DNA of 64,000 nt from Lachnospiraceae bacterium C1.1 (GTDB taxonomy: Bacteria > Bacillota > Clostridia > Lachnospirales > Lachnospiraceae), in assembly GCA_030434875.1 (NCBI GenBank), contig JAUISW010000001.1, positions 879,501 to 943,500 on the forward strand, in the 5' to 3' direction. The notes below the pieces were generated by a model, which worked only from the letters and a program-made list of their open reading frames with translations, searched no databases and was not told the DNA's origin. Positions 24,609 to 34,051 of the stretch are shown here, piece after piece. Position numbers and translations under genes: made by a program. The number at the start of each line of letters is the position of its first letter. Position 1 is the stretch's first letter.

Positions 24609-25659
24609 TTTAGTACTTTTGATAATTTCCATAGGTATGTTTTGCTATACTTTGGATGTTTTAAAGGATAATAAGGCAAAAAAGAATGCGGAAATTACAC
24701 TGATTATTGGAATAGTTTTATGCATTGCCGGTTTTTGGAGCCCTGAGTTCATTTTTCCATTCCATGCATTGGCGCTGATATACATGATCTACACTGATTT
24801 TGCATCAGCTGTTGCTTTGTTAGGAATGTTTGGCACAATAACTATGGTATCGGCTAACGAGAGCAGTGGGTATTTTTTCTATTTTATGATTCCTGCTATT
24901 ATTCTTCTTTTGCCATTTAAGAATCCGGATAAATATTTTAATGTTAAAAAAACTGTTCTATATTACACATTATCTTCGATGTTAATATATGCAGCTCTTT
25001 TTATTCTCTATTCATTAAAAATTACTCCGGAGAACATTATTTTTCCTGCAATAGGGATTTTGATGAATGTTTTGGTTACAATAATTGTAATGCCCAAAAT
25101 ACAGCATGGGTTCTTATTTAAGACAGAGGAAATATATAAGAATATAGTTGATCCAGAGTATCATTTGCTTCTTAAGCTTAGGAAAGAAAATAACCATGAG
25201 TATAAAAGAGCCATACATTCAGCGTATTTATCAGGTAGATGTGCTGACAGGGTCAAGGCAGATAGTCGTCTGGCCAGAGGATGTGCTTACTATCATAGAA
25301 TAGGTGTTTTGACTGAAGGAGAAGAAAACTTATCGTCTAAAACAGCTAATCTGATTGATGAAAATGAATTTCCTACTGAACTTGCTGATATGATCAAAAT
25401 CTGTGCAGGAGCAAAAAAATCTTACCTTCCCAAAGAGGTTGCTATAGCTTTGATATGTGATGATCTTATATCATCTATAATTAAGTTTATGGAACAGAAA
25501 CCCGGAGAAAGTATTAATTATGATGCGCTCATTGATCTCATATTCGAAAGAATTTCAAATAGAGCTCCGGTTGTAGATTCTGATCTAAGTTTAAGGGATA
25601 TTAGAATTATTAAGAAAAAGCTTAAAGAGGAAAAACTTTATTATGACTTTTTACGTTGA
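24583..25659 (+). CDS. PgpH-like membrane protein with degenerate HD domain
   Basis: A 358-residue protein in the place usually held by the cyclic-di-AMP phosphodiesterase PgpH, between phoH and ybeY. It has about six hydrophobic helices (residues 1-190), then a soluble domain that follows PgpH (YKRAIHSAYLSGRCAD, ARGCAYYHRIGVL, KIC, NRAPVVDSDLSLRDIRIIKK). The metal-binding HD pair is changed: YYHDIGK of the family is YYHRIGV here, and later His ligands are missing. The extracytoplasmic 7TMR-HDED domain is absent. It is probably not an active phosphodiesterase. The ATG has a strong GGAGGGG site. Confidence 0.75.
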   Translation: MLVSTVISDLVLLIISIGMFCYTLDVLKDNKAKKNAEITLIIGIVLCIAGFWSPEFIFPFHALALIYMIYTDFASAVALLGMFGTITMVSANESSGYFFYFMIPAIILLLPFKNPDKYFNVKKTVLYYTLSSMLIYAALFILYSLKITPENIIFPAIGILMNVLVTIIVMPKIQHGFLFKTEEIYKNIVDPEYHLLLKLRKENNHEYKRAIHSAYLSGRCADRVKADSRLARGCAYYHRIGVLTEGEENLSSKTANLIDENEFPTELADMIKICAGAKKSYLPKEVAIALICDDLISSIIKFMEQKPGESINYDALIDLIFERISNRAPVVDSDLSLRDIRIIKKKLKEEKLYYDFLR

Positions 25660-26140
25660 AAATGAAGCTGATCTAGACTTGGGTCTCGATTATTCAGCTA
25701 TTTTTGAAACTGTTGCCAGAGAAGTACTCAGACAGGAAAAATGTCCTTATGAAGTAGAGGTTTCACTGACACTTGTTAATCCGGCAGATATTAGATCTAC
25801 TAATAAGGAATTCAGAAATATTGATAAAGTTACCGATGTACTATCATTTCCGATGATCGATTATGAAATCCCTGCAGATTTTTCTAATGTTGAAGAGGAT
25901 TTTTCGGATTGTTTTAATCCTGAAACAGGGGAGCTGATGCTTGGTGACATAATGATCTGTTGCGAAAGAGCGAAAGAGCAATCAGAAGAATACGGTCACA
26001 GTATTAAAAGAGAATTTGCTTTTCTTATTGCTCACAGTATGCTACACTTACTTGGGTTTGATCATATGGTAGAAAATGAGGCTCGTGTAATGGAGTCAAA
26101 ACAAACACAGGCTTTAGATAGTCTTGGAATTTCACGGTAA
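25643..26140 (+). CDS. ybeY: Endoribonuclease YbeY (rRNA maturation factor)
   Basis: A 165-residue zinc endoribonuclease needed for 16S rRNA 3'-end processing and ribosome quality control. The metal site HSMLHLLGFDHM (HxxxHxxxxxH) lies near the C-terminus; TDVLSFPM and LGDIMI are the other conserved segments. It overlaps the preceding gene by 17 bases. Confidence 0.95.
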   Translation: MTFYVENEADLDLGLDYSAIFETVAREVLRQEKCPYEVEVSLTLVNPADIRSTNKEFRNIDKVTDVLSFPMIDYEIPADFSNVEEDFSDCFNPETGELMLGDIMICCERAKEQSEEYGHSIKREFAFLIAHSMLHLLGFDHMVENEARVMESKQTQALDSLGISR

Positions 26141-26150
26141 AAGGAGACAT

Positions 26151-27329
26151 ATGAAGAAAATTAGATTTTTTTCGGCAATAGCGCTTGCAATTTTCTCCTG
26201 CACTTTTATTTTAGGAGGTTGCGGAGCAAACACTAATGCGAATAAAGGCATTGAAGATGGTATGGAAGAAGTTTCTGATCCGAATGCTTATGCAAACTTT
26301 GAAAATTCCGCTGCTTCTGATAACGCAGTAAATGCAAGTGGTATTTCTGCTGAGTATGGATACCATTCAAGCTATGGAATGAGCAGAGAAACAAACGGAG
26401 ACCAGATCAGAAGTTATCTTACAGGAAAATGGGTAAGTAAGGAAATAGGAGAACGCAGACCAATAGCTGTAATGCTTAATAATATAGAAGAAGCACAGCC
26501 TATGTCTGGAAGTTCATATGCAGACATACTCTATGAGTGTGTTGTAGAAGGTTCTCTTACAAGAATGATGGGAATCTTTGAGAATTATGATAATCTTGAT
26601 AAGATTGGCTCTGTAAGAAGCTGCAGAAACTATTTTGTTTATTATGCGCTGGAATTTGATTCTATATATTGTCATTATGGACAGTCGGCATACGCAATGC
26701 CTCTTTTAAATGAACCATTTGTAGATAATCTTAGTGGGCTTGGTTCAGAGGGGGATATTGTTTTTTATAGGACAAATGACCGTATAGCTCCTCATAATGC
26801 CTATGCTTCTGCTAAGGGAATTAAAAAAGGCATAGAAACAAAGGGCTATGATACTGCTTATGACAGTAATTACAAAGGAAAATTTACTTTTGCAAAGGAT
26901 GATGATATCATAATCCCTGATTCAGCAGATTCATATAAGGCAACCAGAGTAGAACCTGGTTATCTTATAAATAAACCTTGGTTTGAGTATAATTCTGATG
27001 ATGGTAAGTACTACAGATATGAGTATGGAGATAAGCAGGTTGATGCAGAAAATGGTGAACAGCTTGCAGTAGATAATATTATTCTTCAGTATTCTTCATG
27101 GGAACAGGTTGATGAAAAGGGGTATCTTGGATTTGACTGTCATTCCGGTGGAAAAATGACATATATCACCCATGGAATGGCAAGGGATGGTACGTGGATC
27201 AGATTTGATGGAGATCAGGGATCTGTCCGTTATTTTGATGCAGATGGAAATGAAATTGTTATGAATCAGGGTAAAAGCTGGATTTGTATTATTCAGGACA
27301 CTTATGCAGATAAGGTAAGTGTTTCATAA
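26151..27329 (+). CDS. DUF3048 (YerB-like) lipoprotein
   Basis: A 392-residue secreted lipoprotein. The signal peptide ends in the lipobox LGGC (about residues 18-21), followed by a Ser/Asn/Ala-rich linker. The DUF3048 domain begins with RRPIAVMLNNIEEAQPMSG and includes MGIFENYDNLDKIGSVRSCRNY, quoted here as SVRSCRNYF. The C-terminal region matches the paired DUF3048 C-terminal domain. Its function is not established. The ATG at 26151 follows AAGGAG; an in-frame TTG at 26124 lies within ybeY. Confidence 0.88.
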   Translation: MKKIRFFSAIALAIFSCTFILGGCGANTNANKGIEDGMEEVSDPNAYANFENSAASDNAVNASGISAEYGYHSSYGMSRETNGDQIRSYLTGKWVSKEIGERRPIAVMLNNIEEAQPMSGSSYADILYECVVEGSLTRMMGIFENYDNLDKIGSVRSCRNYFVYYALEFDSIYCHYGQSAYAMPLLNEPFVDNLSGLGSEGDIVFYRTNDRIAPHNAYASAKGIKKGIETKGYDTAYDSNYKGKFTFAKDDDIIIPDSADSYKATRVEPGYLINKPWFEYNSDDGKYYRYEYGDKQVDAENGEQLAVDNIILQYSSWEQVDEKGYLGFDCHSGGKMTYITHGMARDGTWIRFDGDQGSVRYFDADGNEIVMNQGKSWICIIQDTYADKVSVS

Positions 27330-27355
27330 TAAAGTAAGGAGATAACTTTTTTATT

Positions 27356-29005
27356 ATGCCTTCTAAAAAAAGGAGCAAAACAAATAATTTTGTAGTACAG
27401 GGAGGAATTCTTGCACTTGCCGGAGTGATAACCAGGATCATCGGTATGTTTTACAGAATCCCTGTTACTAATATTATAGGTGATGAAGGAAACGGATACT
27501 ATGCGGCGGCATATCAGATTTATAATATTATGCTTCTGATATCCTCGTATAGCCTTCCGTTGGCTATATCTAAAATTGTTTCTGCCAGATATTCAAGGCA
27601 GGATTACACAAATTCAGATCGCGTTTTTAGAGGCGGTCTGTTTTTTGCGTTAATATCAGGTGGAATTGCGTGCCTGCTTGTGTTTTTTGGAGCAGGCTTT
27701 TTTGCAGGCAATCTTATGACGGAACCAATGAGTGCAATTGCATTGAGAATCTTTGCTCCGACACTTCTCGTTGTTGCATTAATGGGTGTTATACGTGGAT
27801 ATTTTCAAGGCATGGGGACAATGGTTCCTACAGCAGTTTCCCAGATCATAGAACAGATTGTAAATGCAATAGTGAGTATACTTGCTGCACAGACACTTTA
27901 CAGCTATGGTTTTAAGGTTGCAAAGTTACTAAAAAATGAACATTATGCACCTGCATACGGAGCAGCCGGCAGTACGCTTGGTACCAGTTCGGGAGCTTTG
28001 GCAGGATTAATCTTTTTGGCAATAGTTTTATTATTGACATCAGCTTCGATCAGAAGAAACAAACCAAAAGATTCTGTTAAGGCTATTGAGCCTATGGGTG
28101 ATGTTATAAGGCTTATTATGCTTACTGCTGTTCCGGTCATATTGAGTACAGCTATTTACAATATCAGTGATGTACTTGATAATGGAATGTTTAATAAAAT
28201 AATGACTATTAAAGGACAGGGTGTTGAAAAAACTGCAATCTGGGGAATTTATTCAGGCAAATATAAGCTTATGATGAATATTCCCATTGCTTTAGCTAAT
28301 GCTATGTGTTCTTCCGTTGTACCTACACTTGCTTCATGTATAGCAGCAGATAATGTGAGAGGTGCCAAAAGAAAAATATTTACTGCAATCCGGGTAACAA
28401 TGCTCATAGCAATACCATGTTGTGTCGGCATGGCAGTTCTTGCAAAGCCGATGCTTTCGATGCTTTTTACAGGAGACCTTACACTTGCAGCAAGGTTGAT
28501 GCAGGTTGGATCGATATCAATAATATTTTTCTCAATATCAACACTTACAAATGGTATACTTCAGGGAATCAATCATCTTGAGATTCCGGTCAGACATTCT
28601 GCAATATCTCTTGTACTGCATATAACTGCATTGTATTTTATGCTTAATTATACGGATCTTGGAATTTATGCTGTAGTATTCGCAAATATTCTTTTTGCAT
28701 TTTTAATGTGTATAATGAATCAATTTTCAATTCGTAAGTATTTAAAATACAAACAGGAGATTCCAAGAACATTTATAATTCCCGCAATATCTGCGACTAT
28801 AATGGGAATAGTTGTTTTTGCAGTTTACAGTCTTTTGAGCAAGCTTGCTGCTAACATATTAAGTACATTGATTTCTATGATCATCGGTACTTTTGTTTAT
28901 TGTTTCTGCATATTAAGGCTACGTGGTGTCAGAGAAGAAGAGATTAATGAAATTCCTGGAGGAACATTCTTTGCACATATTGCCAGATTCTTACATATGA
29001 TTTGA
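27356..29005 (+). CDS. MOP-superfamily polysaccharide/lipid flippase (SpoVB/MurJ-like)
   Basis: A 549-residue integral membrane protein with about 14 predicted helices. The N-terminus (FVVQGGILALAGVITRIIGMFYRIP, quoted as GVITRIIGMFYRIP) and YFQGMGTMVPTAVSQI fit the SpoVB/YtgP oligosaccharidyl-lipid flippase group. It is probably a lipid II or polysaccharide precursor flippase in the cytoplasmic membrane; the cargo is inferred from family only. The gene sits in a short operon with a DUF3048 lipoprotein and two flavoproteins. Confidence 0.88.
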   Translation: MPSKKRSKTNNFVVQGGILALAGVITRIIGMFYRIPVTNIIGDEGNGYYAAAYQIYNIMLLISSYSLPLAISKIVSARYSRQDYTNSDRVFRGGLFFALISGGIACLLVFFGAGFFAGNLMTEPMSAIALRIFAPTLLVVALMGVIRGYFQGMGTMVPTAVSQIIEQIVNAIVSILAAQTLYSYGFKVAKLLKNEHYAPAYGAAGSTLGTSSGALAGLIFLAIVLLLTSASIRRNKPKDSVKAIEPMGDVIRLIMLTAVPVILSTAIYNISDVLDNGMFNKIMTIKGQGVEKTAIWGIYSGKYKLMMNIPIALANAMCSSVVPTLASCIAADNVRGAKRKIFTAIRVTMLIAIPCCVGMAVLAKPMLSMLFTGDLTLAARLMQVGSISIIFFSISTLTNGILQGINHLEIPVRHSAISLVLHITALYFMLNYTDLGIYAVVFANILFAFLMCIMNQFSIRKYLKYKQEIPRTFIIPAISATIMGIVVFAVYSLLSKLAANILSTLISMIIGTFVYCFCILRLRGVREEEINEIPGGTFFAHIARFLHMI

Positions 29006-29007
29006 TT

Positions 29008-30216
29008 ATGAAAAAAATAGCTGTAATTGGAGGAGGAGCTTCAGGCCTCATGGCTGCTATTACTGCAGCAAAAAATGGAGCAGACGTTACTGTTTTTGAA
29101 AAAAATGATCGTATAGGAAAAAAAATACTTCAGACAGGAAATGGAAAGTGTAACTACACCAATCTTGAAATGGATGATTCTTATTTCTATTCCTCTTCAG
29201 ATAACGGTATAATAAAAAGAATACTTTCAAAATTTAATGAGAAGGATACAATAGCGTTTTTTGAAAACCTGGGAATAGTTCCAAGAAACAGAAATGGTGG
29301 GATTTATCCATATCCGGAGACTGCTACTGCCATACTGGATGTTTTAAGAATGGAAGTTGAGAGACTTGGAATTAAACTTTCTCTTTCAAATACGATAGAT
29401 TCTATTAAAGAAAAAGGAACAGGATTTATTGTAAATTCTACATTTTTTGACAGAATAATAATTGCTGCAGGCGGAAAGTCAGCACCTAAAACAGGCTCTG
29501 ATGGAGATGGTTATAGAATAGCAAAGCGATTTGGACATAAAACGCTAAAAGCCTTGCCGGCCTTGACACAGCTTATATCTAATGAAAAATACTTTAAGAG
29601 TATAAGCGGAGTAAGGGCAGAAGCGTATTTAAGCCTTTATATTGATGGCAGATTTATAAAGAAAAGCCATGGTGAGCTTCAGCTTACAGACACTGGGCTT
29701 TCCGGAATCTGCAGTTTCGAACTTTCTTCTCTGATTTCAAGAGGCATTGACAGTAAAAGGAAGGCAGAGGTTGAAATTAACTTTTTTAATGATTTAAGTA
29801 AAAAGGATTTCGCAGAATTATTAAGAAAGAGGATAAAGCTTCAGCCTGAAAGACCGGCGGAGTTATTGTTCACGGGTATTTTTAATAAAAAACTATCATT
29901 ACTTTTTCTAAAAATGGCATCTGTTTCATTGAATAAGAACTCAGGCAGCTTAAATGAAAAGGAACTTGCAACTTTGTCTGATTCAGTTTGCTCATTCAGG
30001 GTAGTTATCAGTTCGGTTGGAGATTTTGCAAAATCACAGGTAACAAGCGGTGGAGTTCCGCTTAATGAGGTAAACGAAAATCTTGAGTCAAAGAAGAAGA
30101 AAGGTCTCTTTTTTGCAGGAGAGGTTCTTGATGTAGATGGTATATGCGGAGGATATAATCTGCAATGGGCATGGAGCAGTGGTTTTTCTGCAGGAAAGGC
30201 GGCAGCATTTGATTAA
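29008..30216 (+). CDS. HI0933/BaiN-like NAD(P)/FAD-dependent oxidoreductase
   Basis: A 402-residue flavoprotein. The N-terminal Rossmann motif VIGGGASGLMAAITAA and the GNGKCNYTN segment identify the HI0933 group, some of which reduce bile-acid or other unsaturated intermediates. The C-terminal FAD motif FFAGEVLDVDGICGGYNLQWAW, quoted as FAGEVLDVDG, is typical. I chose the ATG at 29008, not the TTG at 29002. The substrate is unknown. It overlaps the next flavoprotein by 8 bases. Confidence 0.88.
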   Translation: MKKIAVIGGGASGLMAAITAAKNGADVTVFEKNDRIGKKILQTGNGKCNYTNLEMDDSYFYSSSDNGIIKRILSKFNEKDTIAFFENLGIVPRNRNGGIYPYPETATAILDVLRMEVERLGIKLSLSNTIDSIKEKGTGFIVNSTFFDRIIIAAGGKSAPKTGSDGDGYRIAKRFGHKTLKALPALTQLISNEKYFKSISGVRAEAYLSLYIDGRFIKKSHGELQLTDTGLSGICSFELSSLISRGIDSKRKAEVEINFFNDLSKKDFAELLRKRIKLQPERPAELLFTGIFNKKLSLLFLKMASVSLNKNSGSLNEKELATLSDSVCSFRVVISSVGDFAKSQVTSGGVPLNEVNENLESKKKKGLFFAGEVLDVDGICGGYNLQWAWSSGFSAGKAAAFD

Positions 30217-31810
30217 AATAAATCAATTGAGATTTCAAAATGAAGCTGGACCGGATGATTTATATAAAAAAGCCTCAAAACTCTTAAAATGTAAAGCTTC
30301 GGCTCTCTCTAAACTGAGAATAGTCAAAAAATCAATAGATGCCAGAAAAAAGAGTCAGATATTGTATATTTATTCTATTCTTCTTTCGGCTGACAATGAG
30401 GAGGCTTTAGTAAAACGTTCAGCTTCTAAGGATGTATCGATATACAAAGAGAAAAAATATAGATTACCAAAGTTAATTGAAACCGTTGAAAACCTTGAAA
30501 GACCCGTAATTGTTGGTTTTGGACCTGCAGGAATGTTTGCATCTCTAATTTTGGCTAGAGCGGGACTTCGTCCTATTGTTATAGAAAGAGGAGAAGATGT
30601 TGACAGCCGAAGATCGAAAGTGGATTCTTTCTGGGAGGGCAGTGAACTGGATCCTGAATCTAATGTTCAATTTGGAGAAGGCGGAGCCGGTACATTTTCT
30701 GATGGTAAGCTTAATACACTTGTACATGATACAGAGGGCAGGAGCCGTTATGTTTTGGAGAACTTTGTAAACTTTGGAGCTGATCCTGCAATCCTTACAG
30801 ATGCAAAACCCCATATAGGATCTGATGTTTTGATCAAAGTTGTTAAAAACCTTAGAAAAGAATTTATAGAGCTTGGTGGAGAAATTCGTTTTAATACAAA
30901 ACTTACAGGATTCGATTCTGATTTGGAAGGAAATCTTATTTCTATAACTGTTAATAATTCAGAAAAAATTCCTGCGTCCAGATGTATACTATGTATCGGC
31001 CATTCAGCAAGGGATACATTTGAAATGCTGAATGAAAAAAATTTGTCTATGGAGGCTAAACCCTTTGCAATTGGGGTTCGTGTTGAGCATTCTCAGGAGA
31101 TGATAAATCGGGCACAGTATGGTAATGAATATGCTGAAAATCTTCCTGCCTGTCCGTATAAAACAACCGCAAAGGCATCAGATGGGCGTGGAGTATATTC
31201 TTTTTGCATGTGTCCCGGAGGATTTGTTGTAAACGCTTCCAGTGAAAAGGGCAGACTTGTAACAAATGGAATGAGTAATCACGGACGTGATTCAGGCAAT
31301 GCTAACAGCGCAATAATCGTAACTGTATCGCCGAAGGACTTTGCTGGCGAGGGAGTACTTGCCGGGGTAGAGTTTCAGCGTAAACTTGAAGAGAGTGCTT
31401 ATAAAGCTGCAAATGGTAAACTTCCATATCAGAGATTTGGTGATTTTGAAAAGAATCAGATAAGTACAGAATTCGGAAAAATAAAGCCTATGTGCAAGGG
31501 AAAGTATGACTTTGGAAACTTAAGAGAAGTACTTCCTGATTTTGTATCAAAGGATATTATTGAAGGCATGCATCTGTTTGCAAATAAGATAAAAGGATTT
31601 GATGACCCTGATGCTTTGTTTTCAGGAGTTGAAAGCAGGACATCTTCACCTGTCAGAATTAACAGAGATGAAAACGGAAATTCAAGCATAATCGGTATAT
31701 ATCCGAGCGGAGAGGGCGCCGGTTATGCAGGCGGTATAATGTCGGCGGCCATGGATGGCATGAAAACAGCAGAAAAAATTATAAAGGAAATCAATAAAAA
31801 TGGGAAATAA
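30209..31810 (+). CDS. FAD-dependent dehydrogenase, COG2509 type
   Basis: A 533-residue flavoprotein. A small N-terminal domain (residues about 1-90, KSIDARKKSQILYIYS) precedes the Rossmann motif VIVGFGPAGMFASLILARAG, quoted as GFGPAGMFAS, then QFGEGGAGTFSDGKL, GVRVEH and the closing GEGAGYAGGIMSAAMDG, quoted as GAGYAGGIMSA. This matches the uncharacterised COG2509 dehydrogenases. The TTG at 30209, overlapping the upstream stop, is the likely start; further upstream codons lie in the preceding gene. Confidence 0.88.
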   Translation: MIKINQLRFQNEAGPDDLYKKASKLLKCKASALSKLRIVKKSIDARKKSQILYIYSILLSADNEEALVKRSASKDVSIYKEKKYRLPKLIETVENLERPVIVGFGPAGMFASLILARAGLRPIVIERGEDVDSRRSKVDSFWEGSELDPESNVQFGEGGAGTFSDGKLNTLVHDTEGRSRYVLENFVNFGADPAILTDAKPHIGSDVLIKVVKNLRKEFIELGGEIRFNTKLTGFDSDLEGNLISITVNNSEKIPASRCILCIGHSARDTFEMLNEKNLSMEAKPFAIGVRVEHSQEMINRAQYGNEYAENLPACPYKTTAKASDGRGVYSFCMCPGGFVVNASSEKGRLVTNGMSNHGRDSGNANSAIIVTVSPKDFAGEGVLAGVEFQRKLEESAYKAANGKLPYQRFGDFEKNQISTEFGKIKPMCKGKYDFGNLREVLPDFVSKDIIEGMHLFANKIKGFDDPDALFSGVESRTSSPVRINRDENGNSSIIGIYPSGEGAGYAGGIMSAAMDGMKTAEKIIKEINKNGK

Positions 31811-32681
31811 GAGAGACGTATCTTCTATAAAAAGAATAGTTGTCAAGATCGGGTCATCTTCTATTACGCACCCTGAAACGGGAGGTGCCGATCTTGTCCG
31901 CATTGAGAAACTTGTCAGAGAGCTTTCTGATCTGAATAATGCGGGTCATGAAGTGATCCTTGTTTCTTCCGGCGCTATTTCTGTAGGACTCAAGGCAGCA
32001 AGAATTAATGATACTTTCTATGATGGTAGAAATGAAGATCCTGAGCGCCCTGATGAGAAATTAAGGGTTAAGCAGGCTGCAGCTGCAATTGGTCAGGGAA
32101 GGCTTATGATGATCTACGAAAAGCTCTTTGGCGAATATAATCAGATTACAGCTCAGGTACTCATGACAACGCGAAATATTAAAAATAATATAGACAGATA
32201 CAATGTTGCAAATACCTTTGAAGAGCTTCTTAAACTCGGAGCTATTCCTGTAGTAAATGAAAATGACTCTATTTCAACATATGAGATCAAATTTGGTGAT
32301 AATGATACGCTTTCATCGGTAGTTGCTTCCATTACACATGCTGATCTTTTGATATTACTTTCGGATATTGACGGACTCTATACAGATGACCCCAGGTCTA
32401 ATCCGGATGCTAAGTTTATTTCATATATAGGAAATCTTACAGATGAGTACGATTCTTATGCTAAGGGAACTACCGGAAGCAGCAGGGGAACCGGAGGAAT
32501 GGCTACAAAGATGAGAGCAGCGCACATTTCCTCACAGTCCGGAGCAAATATGGTCATTGCAAATTCTAAAGACCTTGGTGTAATTCATGAAATAGTAGAG
32601 GGAAAAGATGTCGGAACATGGATAGAGGCACATGCAAATCCTGATTTTTATGTGAGTGATTATTTTGAAGATGAGTTCTGA
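31800..32681 (+). CDS. proB: Glutamate 5-kinase, PUA-less
   Basis: A 293-residue amino-acid kinase catalysing the first step of proline synthesis. KIGSSSIT at the N-terminus, SSGAISVG, NENDSIST, FGDNDTLSS and the GTGGMATKMRAA motif are diagnostic. The C-terminal PUA domain of E. coli ProB (367 residues) is missing, a shorter form seen in several Firmicutes. proA is not adjacent. It overlaps the upstream and downstream genes by about 11 bases each. Confidence 0.94.
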   Translation: MGNKRDVSSIKRIVVKIGSSSITHPETGGADLVRIEKLVRELSDLNNAGHEVILVSSGAISVGLKAARINDTFYDGRNEDPERPDEKLRVKQAAAAIGQGRLMMIYEKLFGEYNQITAQVLMTTRNIKNNIDRYNVANTFEELLKLGAIPVVNENDSISTYEIKFGDNDTLSSVVASITHADLLILLSDIDGLYTDDPRSNPDAKFISYIGNLTDEYDSYAKGTTGSSRGTGGMATKMRAAHISSQSGANMVIANSKDLGVIHEIVEGKDVGTWIEAHANPDFYVSDYFEDEF

Positions 32682-33246
32682 TGCTGATATCAGGGAAATA
32701 AAAAAATCCCTTAGAAATAGGATAATAGAAAAAAGAAACCTGATAGATGAGGCAGAAAGAGAGAGAAAATCCAGAAAAATTTATGAAAAACTTTGTAAAA
32801 ACACGGTTTTTTGTAATGCGGAAACGATTTTCTTTTTTGCAGGTTATGGCTCTGAGGTAAAAACCTTATTTATGATCGAGGACATGCTTAAATCCGGAAA
32901 AAGCATAGCATTGCCAAGGGTAATATCAAAGACAGAGATGAGATTTTTCAAGATAGATTCTTTGGAAAATCTTATTGATGGATATAAGGGCATTCCGGAA
33001 CCGGAAGAAAAGTGTCCTGAAATCGAAGAATCGGATCTTATATTAATGCCGGGAGTTGCTTTTGATACTGATCGAAATCGGATCGGATATGGCAGAGGAT
33101 ATTATGACAGGTTTATTTCCGAATCAGCCAGGACAGTCAGAACCATTGCAATATGTTTCGATGAACAGATAGTTGAGAAAGTTCCGGTCAATGAAAATGA
33201 TCTGAGACCGGAACTTATAATAACTGATCTTCGTGAAATAAGATAG
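32671..33246 (+). CDS. 5-formyltetrahydrofolate cyclo-ligase
   Basis: A protein of about 191 residues that converts 5-formyl-THF to methenyl-THF using ATP. SDLILMPGVAFDTDRNRIGYGRGYYDRF, quoted as GVAFD and RIGYGRGYYDRF, is the family signature near residue 130. The ATG at 32671 within the proB end is the likely start; an in-frame GTG at 32656 is possible. The last gene on this strand before a convergent phosphopantetheinyl transferase. I see no clear terminator in the 33-bp gap. Confidence 0.92.
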   Translation: MSSDADIREIKKSLRNRIIEKRNLIDEAERERKSRKIYEKLCKNTVFCNAETIFFFAGYGSEVKTLFMIEDMLKSGKSIALPRVISKTEMRFFKIDSLENLIDGYKGIPEPEEKCPEIEESDLILMPGVAFDTDRNRIGYGRGYYDRFISESARTVRTIAICFDEQIVEKVPVNENDLRPELIITDLREIR

Positions 33247-33279
33247 CTGAAAAGACTTATAAGGCTTGCATTTTTAAAA

Positions 33280-33975
33280 TCAGAGACTAAGATCATATTC
33301 TGTCGGTTTATCCGGGAAATCCTTTGATAAGGCAGCAATAGAGCATTTATAGTCTGACAGGAAATCATAGGATTTCAGATAATATTTTGTTTTTATCGAT
33401 TTTGAATCTGATAGTATAACATACTCTGTCGATGGAAGACTTTCAAAAGAATCAAGCGGAAGTGACAGACCCTGACCGCAGGCTTTTATTACGCTTTCCT
33501 TTAATGCCCATATTCTGTAAAAAAGATCGTTAGATAAAGACTCATCTGAATTTGATCTGCTGGTGTTTAACAATACGGAGTATTCGTTTTTGGTAAAAAA
33601 ACGTTTGGCAATATTCAGATTTTTTGATAAGGCTTTTTCCTCGGTATATTGAATATCACAACCTAGTTCCTTATCTGAAACGGCACAGAGGACTCTTTCT
33701 TTAGAGTGCGAAAGACTAAAATAGATATCGGAGCGATCCGCAAGGTATGGCTTTCCGTATTTACCGTTATAAAAGGATGAAGTTGAAATATCAATATTTT
33801 CAACAGATAGGGCATGTTTTAGAACAAGACCGGCAGCGAGTGAAAGATGCTTGTCTGACTCAAATTTAAATTTATCAATTTTTTCTCTTCTGAGTTCGGG
33901 AAGGGAATAATATTTATTATTAAAAATATCTGGATTTTTTAGGCAGGATATTTCTGCAGTGTATAATTTGATCAT
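33280..33975 (-). CDS. 4'-phosphopantetheinyl transferase, Sfp type
   Basis: A 231-residue Sfp-like transferase that activates carrier proteins by adding phosphopantetheine from CoA. GKPYLADRSDIYFSLSHS (the GKP and SxSHS motifs), GCDIQ (Asp for Mg) and WALKESVIKACGQGL (WxxKES) are all present. The ATG at 33975 is preferred. No carrier-protein or NRPS gene is visible nearby, so it may serve fatty acid or an unlinked secondary pathway. It is convergent with the upstream operon and divergent from miaB. Confidence 0.92.
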   Translation of the reverse strand: MIKLYTAEISCLKNPDIFNNKYYSLPELRREKIDKFKFESDKHLSLAAGLVLKHALSVENIDISTSSFYNGKYGKPYLADRSDIYFSLSHSKERVLCAVSDKELGCDIQYTEEKALSKNLNIAKRFFTKNEYSVLLNTSRSNSDESLSNDLFYRIWALKESVIKACGQGLSLPLDSFESLPSTEYVILSDSKSIKTKYYLKSYDFLSDYKCSIAALSKDFPDKPTEYDLSL

Positions 33976-34051
33976 GATTGAATTATACAATAAAAATCGG
34001 ATATGTGCATTAATGAAAGGATTTTTGTTTTTAATGAGTTTAGGAGAAATA

